A stretch of 22,476 nucleotides of DNA from CAZGCA01 sp964524145 (GTDB taxonomy: Bacteria; Hydrogenedentota; CAZGCA01), in the NCBI GenBank assembly GCA_964524145.1, contig CAZGCA010000096.1:1-22476 (forward strand), given 5' to 3'. The first letter of the stretch is position 1; the number at the start of each line of letters is the position of its first letter. Below the pieces are notes generated by a model. It saw only the letters and a program-made list of their open reading frames with translations, did no database searches and was not told the origin of the DNA. Shown piece after piece: positions 1 through 7,342 of this stretch. Made by a program: the position numbers and the translations under genes.

Positions 1-1940
1 GCACATTGGGATGCGCCACACGCGCCGGCGGGACGGGCAGTGACTTCGGGCATTCCATCGCGACGCTCGCGGACGGCAGCGCGCTTGTGACAGGGTATTT
101 CGTGGGGGTCGCGACATTCGGTGCGGGTGAACCGAACGAGACGACCCTTGTCGAGGTCGGCGGCGGGGACATTTTTGTTGCAAAGTACCGTTTGCGCGAA
201 GCTGATGAACCGAGAATAGCCTCCGTAACTCCTGCTTCCGCGTATCGGGACACGACGCTCGACATTGATCTGGTGGGCGCAAACACGCACTTCGATCTCA
301 CATCGGAAGTGGATTTCGGTCCGGGCACGTTGGTGAATGACCTGGTTGTGTACAATACTGCGGAGCTTAGTGCTAACGTATCCATCTCGTGGGACGCTAC
401 ACCCGGCCTGCGGGATGTGACGGTCACCACTGGTGAAGAGGTTGCGATAGGCGAGGACTTGTTTACAGTACTAGGGGAGGGTAGTGTTCCCCCACCAACA
501 GGGTTGACGGCTACGGCGGGTGCGTCGTCGATATTCCTGGAGTGGGAGCCCAGTGGTGGATACTATGTCACGGGGTACAATGTGTATCGCGACGTGTCCC
601 TCGGCGGAGCCTACGCGACCAAACTCAATAGCGCTCCCGTAACCGATCACGCTTACGAGGATACGGGTGTGACACCGGGCGGGACGTATTATTACAGAGT
701 GACGGCTGTGACGGATGACCCGTACGAAAGCGAGAAGAGCGACGCGGCGTGGGCTACCGTCGGCCAGATAGTCATCACCATGCCCGACATCAGAGAGGAT
801 GCCGGTGAGTGGGTACGGTTGCCCATCAACCTGGACTGCGCGTGGGGTGTGAACGGCAGCGGGATGGAGATACATGTCACCTATGACACATCGCTGCTTA
901 CACCGATGCTTCTCCAAAAGACGGTGCTAACGGAAGGGTTCACGTTCGTGGACAACATAGACGTCGCCGACGGGCAGATAGATATTGCAGGCGTAGGCGG
1001 CGGTAGCATGGTTGGCGAAGGACACATTCTGGACATCTTCTTTGCGGTTGACCCGGACGCGGTGCTCGATGATACGGGCACGTTCATCTTCGTCGAAGTG
1101 GAGATGTACGATTGGGAGCTGACGCCGCTCGACGTCGACTGCAGCGATACAGCAACGTTCACGGTGAGCCCCTACTACGTGCTTGGGGACGTGACCGGCG
1201 ACGGTGAGGTGGACGTGGCAGACGCCATTCTCGCGCAGCGTATCGCAGACGGTGAGATCGAACCGACCGCACTGCAACTGTTGGCCGGCGACATAAATGG
1301 TGACGGCGTGATAGATTCGGCGGATGTCACCCTCATCTTGCGATTGGTCTTGGGTCTACCCATAAACCCGGGGACTGGGATGCTGAAAGCGGAGATGGCG
1401 CAATTTGCCGAGTCCGGAACGCTCCCGGACGCGCAGGGAGGCACGCCGCGCGTGGTGAGCATCGGCAACGCTTCCGGTCAGCACGGTGACACGGTTTCCG
1501 TAGCTGTCTCGATTAACGACGCGTCCGATGTGGCCGGGTGCGATCTGACAATCACGTTCGACCCCACAGCGTTCGAGGTCACCGATGTTGCCGTCTCGAC
1601 ACTGACCAGTGCCTTCTCCATCGAATGGCACGAATCGGGCGGCGTGCTCACGATATCGCTCGCTTCCGGCACCGCGATCAGTTCCGGTTCCGGCGATCTG
1701 TGTGTTATTAGTCTCCGCGTAAGAGAGGGCGCTATTGTAGGCGAGACGCCGCTGAACCTTGCCTCGGTCAAACTGTCGGGCGAGCATGGCGAAGACATCT
1801 CGTGGGCAGCGGCAGTCAGCAGATCTTCCGGCATGTTTACGGTTCTGAGCGCAGAAGCTGTGCCGGCACTGGGCGGCCTGGCGCTTCTCGGTCTCGGCGT
1901 TGCACTCGCGGCCATAGGGGCCAGAAAACGCAGACGGTAG
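1..1940 (+). CDS. Modular surface protein with cohesin-like and dockerin modules (5' end missing)
   Basis: The frame is open to the left edge, so this is the C-terminal part of a larger exported protein; residues are counted from the TTG at position 6. Modules in order: an SBBP-type beta-propeller repeat (about 5-62; GSDFGHSIATLADGSALVTG), a TIG/IPT-like beta-sandwich (69-156), a fibronectin type III domain (162-253), a cohesin-like domain (254-388), a dockerin (391-452) with two calcium loops, DVTGDGEVDVAD and DINGDGVIDSAD, and a second cohesin-like domain (481-614). The C-terminus is VPALGG, a hydrophobic stretch and KRRR (619-644), the layout of PEP-CTERM/IPTL-type sorting signals. Likely role is a cell-surface or matrix protein whose cohesin and dockerin modules mediate protein-protein contacts. 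Dockerin and FnIII calls are firm. The cohesin calls rest on fold-like pattern, and the substrate or partner is unknown. Confidence 0.85.
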   Translation, partial: TLGCATRAGGTGSDFGHSIATLADGSALVTGYFVGVATFGAGEPNETTLVEVGGGDIFVAKYRLREADEPRIASVTPASAYRDTTLDIDLVGANTHFDLTSEVDFGPGTLVNDLVVYNTAELSANVSISWDATPGLRDVTVTTGEEVAIGEDLFTVLGEGSVPPPTGLTATAGASSIFLEWEPSGGYYVTGYNVYRDVSLGGAYATKLNSAPVTDHAYEDTGVTPGGTYYYRVTAVTDDPYESEKSDAAWATVGQIVITMPDIREDAGEWVRLPINLDCAWGVNGSGMEIHVTYDTSLLTPMLLQKTVLTEGFTFVDNIDVADGQIDIAGVGGGSMVGEGHILDIFFAVDPDAVLDDTGTFIFVEVEMYDWELTPLDVDCSDTATFTVSPYYVLGDVTGDGEVDVADAILAQRIADGEIEPTALQLLAGDINGDGVIDSADVTLILRLVLGLPINPGTGMLKAEMAQFAESGTLPDAQGGTPRVVSIGNASGQHGDTVSVAVSINDASDVAGCDLTITFDPTAFEVTDVAVSTLTSAFSIEWHESGGVLTISLASGTAISSGSGDLCVISLRVREGAIVGETPLNLASVKLSGEHGEDISWAAAVSRSSGMFTVLSAEAVPALGGLALLGLGVALAAIGARKRRR

Positions 1941-1975
1941 CTGCAATTCGGGGCAGGGCTGAAGGGGCTGTTTCC

Positions 1976-2025
1976 GTGGCTTGGGCATCGTGCCCAAGGT
2001 CTCTTGGGCGAGACGCCCAAGCCAC
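1976..2025. repeat. Palindromic double-hairpin intergenic repeat
   Basis: The outer arms gtggcttgggc (1976-1986) and gcccaagccac (2015-2025) are perfect reverse complements. Inside are two hairpins: cttgggc-atcgt-gcccaag (1980-1998) and cttgggc-gagac-gcccaag (2003-2021). No T-run follows, so a simple terminator is unlikely. I recall elements of this type as dispersed, sometimes mistranslated repeats in large environmental bacterial genomes; the copy number here cannot be seen from one window. Confidence 0.8.
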
Positions 2026-2096
2026 GACGAGCCCGTGCACAGCAGGCCCGTCATCTGTGACAGTTACGGCTGGTCCTCCGGCGGCGTTGAAGCGTT

Positions 2097-2198
2097 CTAT
2101 CGGTCTTTCCGCTTGAGTATCGTGCTGAAACAGAAGATGTTCAGGACGATGATTGCAGCCCAGAACACGATCATAAACACCCAGCCGAGAAACGTCAT
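2097..2198 (-). CDS. 33-residue single-pass membrane protein
   Basis: ATG at 2198, stop TAG at 2097-2099, 33 residues. The product begins MTFLGWVFMIV, has one hydrophobic segment (about residues 4-27) and ends KRKDR, which predicts the C-terminus on the cytoplasmic side. AGGAG lies about 13 bases before the ATG and overlaps the end of the preceding 42-codon ORF, whose stop is 10 bases upstream, so the two could be translationally coupled. It resembles, from memory, tiny proteins found beside sodium:solute symporters, which would suit its place downstream of two sugar kinases. That link is inference; no transporter gene is present here. It is too short for routine gene callers. Confidence 0.5.
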   Translation of the reverse strand: MTFLGWVFMIVFWAAIIVLNIFCFSTILKRKDR

Positions 2199-2208
2199 AT
2201 TGTGCTAG

Positions 2209-2337
2209 TCACTCCTGCGAGAACATGCCCCGCTTCGTCGCCCGCCGTATACCCCATGCGAAGAACAGGAACATGCACACGATAAGCGCTCGCGCGCCCC
2301 ACAGGTACGGCTTGTCAGCGGCATCCTTGTCTTCCAT
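2209..2337 (-). CDS. 42-residue membrane ORF, possibly the remnant C-terminus of a transporter
   Basis: ATG at 2337, stop TGA at 2209-2211. The product starts MEDKDAADKPYLWG, has one transmembrane segment (about 14-30) and a basic tail with RRATKRG. There is no Shine-Dalgarno sequence before the ATG. The frame continues upstream only six codons (TGDAFL) to a TGA lying where repeat-like sequence begins. The gene may therefore be the surviving C-terminal end of a longer membrane protein cut by an insertion or deletion, rather than a complete mini-gene. Its 10-base spacing to the following 33-residue ORF supports an old operon of a transporter plus small accessory protein. Function is not assigned. 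Confidence 0.4.
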   Translation of the reverse strand: MEDKDAADKPYLWGARALIVCMFLFFAWGIRRATKRGMFSQE

Positions 2338-2384
2338 CAGGAAGGCGTCGCCGGTTCACGCCGGAGGAGAAGGTGTCGATAGTG

Positions 2385-2457
2385 TTGGAGGGTCTGAGGG
2401 GAGAGACGCAGGTCTCGGCGTCGTGTCGTCGTCACGGCATCTCTGACCCTCTCCCAG
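2385..2457. repeat. Imperfect inverted repeat at the galactokinase 3' end
   Basis: Imperfect arms ttggagggtctgag (2385-2398) and ctctgaccctctcccag (2441-2457) flank a small perfect hairpin, gagac-gcag-gtctc (2403-2416). The stop codon of the galactokinase frame (2432-2434) lies inside. The minus-strand reading gggagagggtcagag resembles a dispersed repeat family I recall from large environmental bacterial genomes. The arms are only moderately matched, so the boundaries are uncertain. Confidence 0.35.
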
Positions 2458-3889
2458 TGCGAGACGAAGCAAAGAAGGGACTGATAGACGCTCCTTCGGC
2501 GGGTTCGCATACGAGTATGTGCTCGTCGGTCTTCGCAGCAAGATCCGAGAGTTCGGGGTGCGAAGCGGTGATGTACTGTTCGTAGTACTGGCTGCGAACG
2601 TGCCCGGCGAATCTGGGAAGCGTCTCCTTGTGGACGAGGTTGACGGTGCAACCGCCGAAGCCTGCTCCGGTGAGACGTGCACCGACCGCGCCGCCGGCCT
2701 TTGCCGCGTCAACGAGCGCGTCAAGCTCCGGCGAGCTGATACGGAAATCGTCGCGGCAACTTGCGTGCGACTCGTCCATGAGATACCCGAACCGCGCCGC
2801 ATCGCCTGCTCTCAATGCCGCGACCGACTCCGTTACTCTGCGCGCTTCGGTGAGCACGTGCCGAACGCGTGGCATCAGATTGAACCCATGGGGTGGCTCC
2901 GGCAGAAGATCTCCCGTCCTCATCCTCAGATACGTCTCGCGGACCTCGACGACGCTCAAATGAAGACGCAGCGCGATCTCGGACACACGCAACGGGCCGT
3001 CGCCAAGAGTCGCAGAGACGACTTCATCGATCTTACCCTGTTCCATCCCGAGGCTCTCGGGATTGATATCGCCGAGCCGTTCGATTTTCTGTCGGGGTCG
3101 GCACCTTGTCTCGAACTCAGACCCTAGCAGTGCGGCAGCCAGCCGGCACGTCACCGGTCCGAGATTGTAGTTCACCAGCGCATCAGCCGACTTCTCCGCC
3201 TTTACCAGACTATTGCAGATGACGACCGAATAGTCCTGGGGCAACGGAACCGCCTCTGTGCGCAACGGAAAGAACTCTATCTTGAGCGCGTTGCCCTTCG
3301 TGCCGAGCAGCGATATCGCCTGGTCCATGCCGCCGCCCTGCGTACCGACGTACCGTTCGGCGGCGGCGAGAATCTGCGCCAACTCGATCCGGTCCAGAAC
3401 GCAGTCGTCCTGCGTGCCGACTTCGATGCCGTTCGTTGCAAGGAAGGCCAGTGCTGCCGCGACTACCAGCGCCGAGGACGAGCTCAGCCCGGCGGCAACC
3501 GGAACGTCGCCCGTAGCAGTCACGTTCATACCCCGAGCGAGGTTTCTCTCGGGGGACTGAGCAGAGAGCCATTCCGCCAAACCGGTGATCGCTGCCTTGA
3601 AGTAGTTGTCCCAGGAGCCGGGGCGCGACGGTGGGATCGTCCTGCCCAGCTCGAAGCTGGCATCCGGGAACACAGGGTCGAGGTTACAGACTTTCACCGT
3701 CCGGTCATCGCGGGCCGTCGCCACCAGACATATCTCGCGCTCTATCGCCATCGGCAGCACAGGCAACCCGTTATAGTCGGTGTGTTCACCTATCAGGTTG
3801 ACACGGCCCGGGGCTCGGACGACGAAGACGCGGGCGGACGCACCGTATCGGCGTCTGTGCTCTTCAACAAGGCGAGATGAGTCGATCAT
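2432..3889 (-). CDS. galK: Galactokinase / N-acetylgalactosamine kinase, GALK2-like (GHMP family)
   Basis: Cytoplasmic GHMP kinase expected to phosphorylate galactose (or GalNAc) at C1 with ATP, the first Leloir step. Seen: galactokinase signature RVNLIGEHTDYNG (about 28-40), ATP-binding GLSSSSA (about 134-140), GTQGGGMDQAISLLG (about 181-195) and C-terminal GARLTGAGFGGC (about 395-406). At 485 residues it is about 90 longer than typical bacterial GalK. The extra length is largely an insertion around residues 245-330 (KIERLGDINPESLG ... SVVEVRETYLRMRTGDLLPE) that matches, as I remember it, the arrangement of eukaryotic GALK2. Start ATG 3889 lies 29 bases after the FGGY kinase stop, so the two are probably one transcript; no strong Shine-Dalgarno is visible. 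The natural end seems to be near ILVCEPAEGA; the last ~17 residues read into repeat-like DNA. Kinase class is sure; the GalNAc versus galactose choice is open. Confidence 0.9.
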   Translation of the reverse strand: MIDSSRLVEEHRRRYGASARVFVVRAPGRVNLIGEHTDYNGLPVLPMAIEREICLVATARDDRTVKVCNLDPVFPDASFELGRTIPPSRPGSWDNYFKAAITGLAEWLSAQSPERNLARGMNVTATGDVPVAAGLSSSSALVVAAALAFLATNGIEVGTQDDCVLDRIELAQILAAAERYVGTQGGGMDQAISLLGTKGNALKIEFFPLRTEAVPLPQDYSVVICNSLVKAEKSADALVNYNLGPVTCRLAAALLGSEFETRCRPRQKIERLGDINPESLGMEQGKIDEVVSATLGDGPLRVSEIALRLHLSVVEVRETYLRMRTGDLLPEPPHGFNLMPRVRHVLTEARRVTESVAALRAGDAARFGYLMDESHASCRDDFRISSPELDALVDAAKAGGAVGARLTGAGFGGCTVNLVHKETLPRFAGHVRSQYYEQYITASHPELSDLAAKTDEHILVCEPAEGASISPFFASSRTGRGSEMP

Positions 3890-3918
3890 ATGCTGAAGTG
3901 TGGCGCGGCGGCTGCGTT

Positions 3919-5415
3919 CTAGAGCTTGTGCAGGACGCGTTTCACGCTCGGGTACAGCTCCTTGTACACCTCGTACCGTTCCCTATAGGCGCGATGCCGC
4001 TTCGCGTTCGGGACAACTTTGTCCTTCGTTCGGACGGTCTGACGCACGCCTTCCCGGACGCTGGGGTACTTGCCGATGGCAGTACCGGCAAGCACAGCCG
4101 CCGAAAGGCAGCCGCCCTCGGAGACGTCAAGCGTATAGACCGGTTTGTTGAGTATATCGGCTTTTGTTTGCAGCCAAAGCCGCGACTTGGCACCGCCGCC
4201 CGTCGCTCGCAACTCGTTAATCCTGATCCCGACCGATTCCATGGCCTCAACGTTCAGGCATATCTCGTAGGTCAGGCTGTCGATGATGCCTTTCAGCAGA
4301 TCCTGTTTCGTCGTGCCGAGCGTCAGGCCGACTATGGCCCCTTTCGAGTCCGGGTCGAGGTGAGGCGTTCCCGTGCCGACGAAGTGCGGGAGCACGAGCA
4401 CCGAGGACGGCGTCTCGGGCACGCCGGCGAGGATCAGGTCGTAGACGTCCTTGCCCGTGCGTGCGGCTTCGGCAACCTCGGCGGCACCGAACGTGTCCCG
4501 GTACCATCGCAGCACTGCGCCGCTTGTCATGTTATACCCTATGGCAGCGTACATGTCCTCGATCAGGTACGGGAAGACAGGTATGTTCGCTTTGAGCAGC
4601 TCCGGCGTGTTGGCAGGCTCGTCGAACACCACGGTCAGACACTCGACCGTGCCAAGCCCGTCGACCGCCATCCCGGCCTCGATGACTCCGGCGCCAAGTG
4701 CCGCACTCGGCTGGTCAAACCCGCCTGTGACCGCTTTGACCCCCTTGGGCAAGGAGAGCCGGGACGCCATTTTGGACGGAATCTCGCCGACGACCGTGCC
4801 TGCAAGCGTTGCCCTCGCAAACAGGTTCTCGCTCAAACCGGCTTCGTCGAGCATCGCGCGAGAGTAGTTCTTCTTCACAATGTCGAAGACCATTGTCCGT
4901 CCGGCGAGCGAGTAGTCTGTCACAGGCTCGAGGCCCAGCTTACAGAAAAATACGTCTTCCCAACACAGGAACTTCCACGTCTTGTCGAAAAGTTTGGATT
5001 TGTTGTCGCGCACCCACAAGATCTTGTTCGTCATGTACATCACGTGCAGCGGCTGGCCCGTGATGCGGTACACCTTGCTCCGGCTCTTCCATCTGGCGGT
5101 CTGCTTGACGGCGCGGTTGTCCATCGCAAGGATGGTGTTCGAGAGGAAATCACGCTTCTTGTCCACGAAAGTGAACGAGTCGCCGAAGACGGAGACCGAT
5201 ACGGCCTCGACCGGATCGCGCTTCGTCTTGGACGATGATTCGCGTATGACCTCCTGGATCGAGTTCCACACCTGGTTCGAGTCAAGTTCCGCATAACCGG
5301 GTTTGGGCACGAGCGTTGGGTATTCACGATACGCTGAAGCAAGTATCTTACCGTCGAGGTTGAAGGTGCAGGCTTTGACGCCGGTTGTGCCGATATCCAC
5401 TCCCATAAGACTCAT
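3919..5415 (-). CDS. FGGY-family carbohydrate kinase (xylulokinase-like)
   Basis: Cytoplasmic ATP-dependent sugar kinase of the ASKHA fold. Seen: N-terminal phosphate loop GVDIGTTGVKA (5-15), the GGFDQPSAALGAG segment (about residues 230-242) with the likely catalytic aspartate, GLGTVECL following it, and the C-terminal adenosine motif RATGGGAKSRLW (about 401-412). The 498-residue length is normal for FGGY kinases. Substrate cannot be read from sequence; xylulose, fuculose or gluconate are all possible, and general similarity to XylB/YgcE-type members is why I leave the symbol empty. AGGAGGT sits 10 bases before ATG 5415, a strong ribosome site, and a sigma-70-like promoter lies at 5484-5511. 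It leads a two-gene operon with the GALK2-like kinase, so both probably serve the same sugar diet. Confidence 0.88.
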   Translation of the reverse strand: MSLMGVDIGTTGVKACTFNLDGKILASAYREYPTLVPKPGYAELDSNQVWNSIQEVIRESSSKTKRDPVEAVSVSVFGDSFTFVDKKRDFLSNTILAMDNRAVKQTARWKSRSKVYRITGQPLHVMYMTNKILWVRDNKSKLFDKTWKFLCWEDVFFCKLGLEPVTDYSLAGRTMVFDIVKKNYSRAMLDEAGLSENLFARATLAGTVVGEIPSKMASRLSLPKGVKAVTGGFDQPSAALGAGVIEAGMAVDGLGTVECLTVVFDEPANTPELLKANIPVFPYLIEDMYAAIGYNMTSGAVLRWYRDTFGAAEVAEAARTGKDVYDLILAGVPETPSSVLVLPHFVGTGTPHLDPDSKGAIVGLTLGTTKQDLLKGIIDSLTYEICLNVEAMESVGIRINELRATGGGAKSRLWLQTKADILNKPVYTLDVSEGGCLSAAVLAGTAIGKYPSVREGVRQTVRTKDKVVPNAKRHRAYRERYEVYKELYPSVKRVLHKL

Positions 5416-5483
5416 GCTGATACGACCTCCTGCTTATACACAACACAAACGACTCCGTATCGCCGATTCTTGAAAGCAGCGAT

Positions 5484-5511
5484 ACTATACCATAGACGAG
5501 CGCGTATGCAA
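5484..5511 (-). promoter_or_regulatory. Candidate promoter of the sugar-kinase operon
   Basis: On the minus strand, TTGCAT (5511-5506), a 16-base spacer and TATAGT (5489-5484), about 70 bases before the FGGY kinase start. The -10 matches consensus at five of six bases and the -35 at three. Confidence 0.45.
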
Positions 5512-5541
5512 AACAGTCAGCTATGAGTCGCCCAAAGAGCG

Positions 5542-5570
5542 TTGTTGTACCGCCCAACCACTGATATAAT
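5542..5570 (+). promoter_or_regulatory. Candidate promoter of the secreted-protein gene
   Basis: TTGTTG (5542-5547), exactly 17 bases, then a perfect TATAAT (5565-5570), 76 bases before ATG 5646. It is divergent from the kinase promoter, with about 30 bases between the two -35 regions, so a shared regulator is possible. Confidence 0.55.
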
Positions 5571-5645
5571 GCGGTACGCTATGCGGTGTCTTGACCTTTT
5601 TGCCGGGCCGACCGGATGATTGCCCGCAGGATGGAGGATGAAACG

Positions 5646-6608
5646 ATGCGAATACCCGTGCTGATGATCGTTCTGTTGTTGGGACTTGCCGTGTCCCGAT
5701 GCGCGTTTGGAGGTGGGGAACGGACGAACGGTGCAACACACGTCAGGGTCGCCGCCGGCGATCTCGATGCGGTGTTTGTGGACAACGATGCTTTTGGCGA
5801 TCACCGGGCCGGCTACAACGGCATCGCGTCGCTGAAACATGTGAAAGAGCCGCGCACGCTGTTTGTTCCGCAGTACGCGGGATTCAACCTCGAACATGTC
5901 TTCGGCGGAGATGAACTGGCAGACTTGTTCGAGCCGCGCAAACACCCGATGACGATCGAGAAACGTTCGGACTCTACCGTTGTGCTCCACCAGAGCCCGA
6001 CCCCTCTGTCCGCAGTCGAGAGCACGACGACGTTTCGCGTGAGAGAGCCACACTACATTGATATCGAGTTCGACTGCGTTGCTCACAGGCTGGGGTTCTT
6101 CCGCCACGGCTATCTGGGGTTGTTCTGGGCGAGCTACATCAACGAGCCCGAAGACAGAAGCATCCATTTCCTCGGACGCGACGAGGCGGGCGGCGAACTG
6201 GGCTGGATAGCGGCCTTCTCGGAAACGCACGGCGTCAAGAGCACACACCGGCATATCGAGGACCGGAAGGATCTCTTCTTTGCAGACAATTTCAATGCGA
6301 CCCTTGCGAACCACTTCTCGGAGTACCGCTACGCCGAACCGTTCTACTATGGCCGGTTCAACGGTATGGTCTTCATCTACATGTGGGATCGCTCGGAAGG
6401 TATCAGGTTCTCGCAGTCGCCGACCGGCGGCGGGAACAAGAACCCTGCGTGGGACTTCCAGTTTATCGTCCCAGAACCGGTAGCGGGCACACATTACGGT
6501 TTCAGATCCTGCCTTGTCTACAAACCGTTTGTCAGCACGGACGATGTGCTCGCTGAGTACAGGCGATGGAAAGGTTCCCTCAGCAAGAAAGGTGAGGAAA
6601 AAGGTTGA
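5646..6608 (+). CDS. Secreted protein of unknown function
   Basis: I do not recognise the family. GGAGG at 5633-5637 lies eight bases before ATG 5646, so I use this start rather than the in-frame ATG at 5616. The 320-residue product begins MRIPVLMIVLLLGLAVS, a typical Sec signal peptide with likely cleavage near residue 23. The rest is rich in aromatic and beta-strand-like segments without further membrane spans, for example FFRHGYLGLFWASYIN (about residues 155-170) and FYYGRFNGMVFIYMWD (about 233-248), suggesting a beta-sandwich. The gene has its own promoter and is followed after 86 bases by the DNA glycosylase gene. A carbohydrate-related role is suggested only by the surrounding genes. 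Confidence is high that this is a gene, low for any function. Confidence 0.85.
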   Translation: MRIPVLMIVLLLGLAVSRCAFGGGERTNGATHVRVAAGDLDAVFVDNDAFGDHRAGYNGIASLKHVKEPRTLFVPQYAGFNLEHVFGGDELADLFEPRKHPMTIEKRSDSTVVLHQSPTPLSAVESTTTFRVREPHYIDIEFDCVAHRLGFFRHGYLGLFWASYINEPEDRSIHFLGRDEAGGELGWIAAFSETHGVKSTHRHIEDRKDLFFADNFNATLANHFSEYRYAEPFYYGRFNGMVFIYMWDRSEGIRFSQSPTGGGNKNPAWDFQFIVPEPVAGTHYGFRSCLVYKPFVSTDDVLAEYRRWKGSLSKKGEEKG

Positions 6609-6694
6609 AAGGCAACCAGAAAGCGGGTTACTATTGCTCATGGCAGACGACATAGGTCGTGGGGTAACGCTCAGCCGCAGGAGATACGAGAGCA

Positions 6695-7336
6695 ATGGGA
6701 ATGCAGTTTGACCTTTTCGATACCGGTGGCAACGAGATACTCAATGCAGAGAGCTATGCCGAGTTCAAGAAGCTGCTGACCGAATCGAATTGCGAGCGGT
6801 GCGGGCTCTCGAAGAGCAGGAACAACATCGTTGTTGACCGAGGCAACCCGGAGTCCAAGATTCTCGCGATAGGCGAGGGGCCCGGGGAGAACGAAGACCT
6901 CCAGGGCAAAGCGTTCGTGGGCCGCGCGGGCCGGCTTATGGACAGGCTGATGGAAGATTTCGGAATCGACACCAACAGGGACATGCTCATCGCGAACGTC
7001 GTCAAGTGTCGGGCTCCGGCCAACCGCGTCCCGCACGCGGCCGAAGCTGAGGCCTGCATGCCGTTCCTCAAGCGCCAGATGGAGCTTGTCCAGCCGGCAA
7101 TCGTGCTTCTGCTCGGAGCAACCTCGCTTAAACACATGGACAGCTCGCGCAAGAAGTTCTCGATGGCGGAGGAAGCGGGCACGTTCTTCACGATAGCCGA
7201 GTATCCCGGCCTCGAGTTCATGGTGCTTTATCATCCGGCGGCCGTGCTCAGAAATCCCAACCTCGATCCCAAGATGCGCGAACATATCAGGCGGCTCTGT
7301 GACAGGGCCCGCGAACTTGGCGTTTTGGGGGCCTGA
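6695..7336 (+). CDS. udgA: Uracil-DNA glycosylase, type 4 (iron-sulfur)
   Basis: Removes uracil from DNA to start base-excision repair. Family-4 features are all present: four cysteines for the [4Fe-4S] cluster (C33, C36, C105, C121), the active-site block GEGPGENEDLQGKAFVGRAG (60-79), NVVKCRAPANRVP (101-113) and the DNA-intercalating block HPAAVLRNP (180-188). The common form of the first block is GEAPG; here it is GEGPG. Length of 213 residues is normal. AGGAG lies 11 bases before ATG 6695; a second in-frame ATG at 6701 is an alternative start. Only six bases separate the stop from the deacetylase gene, so the two are cotranscribed, an unexpected partner for a repair gene. Confidence 0.93.
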   Translation: MGMQFDLFDTGGNEILNAESYAEFKKLLTESNCERCGLSKSRNNIVVDRGNPESKILAIGEGPGENEDLQGKAFVGRAGRLMDRLMEDFGIDTNRDMLIANVVKCRAPANRVPHAAEAEACMPFLKRQMELVQPAIVLLLGATSLKHMDSSRKKFSMAEEAGTFFTIAEYPGLEFMVLYHPAAVLRNPNLDPKMREHIRRLCDRARELGVLGA

Positions 7337-7342
7337 GAAACG

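Noticed and set aside
1976..2025. Terminator for the surface-protein gene
   Set aside because: The hairpins are strong but no T-run follows either arm, and the double-hairpin layout fits a dispersed repeat better.
3877..5238. Plus-strand open frame of 453 codons opposite the FGGY kinase
   Set aside because: Antisense to a kinase with all family motifs; the product is arginine/histidine-rich without any recognised motif.
5591..5619. TTGACC at 5591 as the promoter of the secreted-protein gene
   Set aside because: The -35 is good but the hexamer 17 bases downstream (ggatga) is a poor -10; the TATAAT at 5565 is better.
5517..6695. Minus-strand open frame of 392 codons opposite the secreted protein
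   Set aside because: Antisense shadow of a gene with signal peptide and promoter; the translated product is low-complexity and lacks domain motifs.
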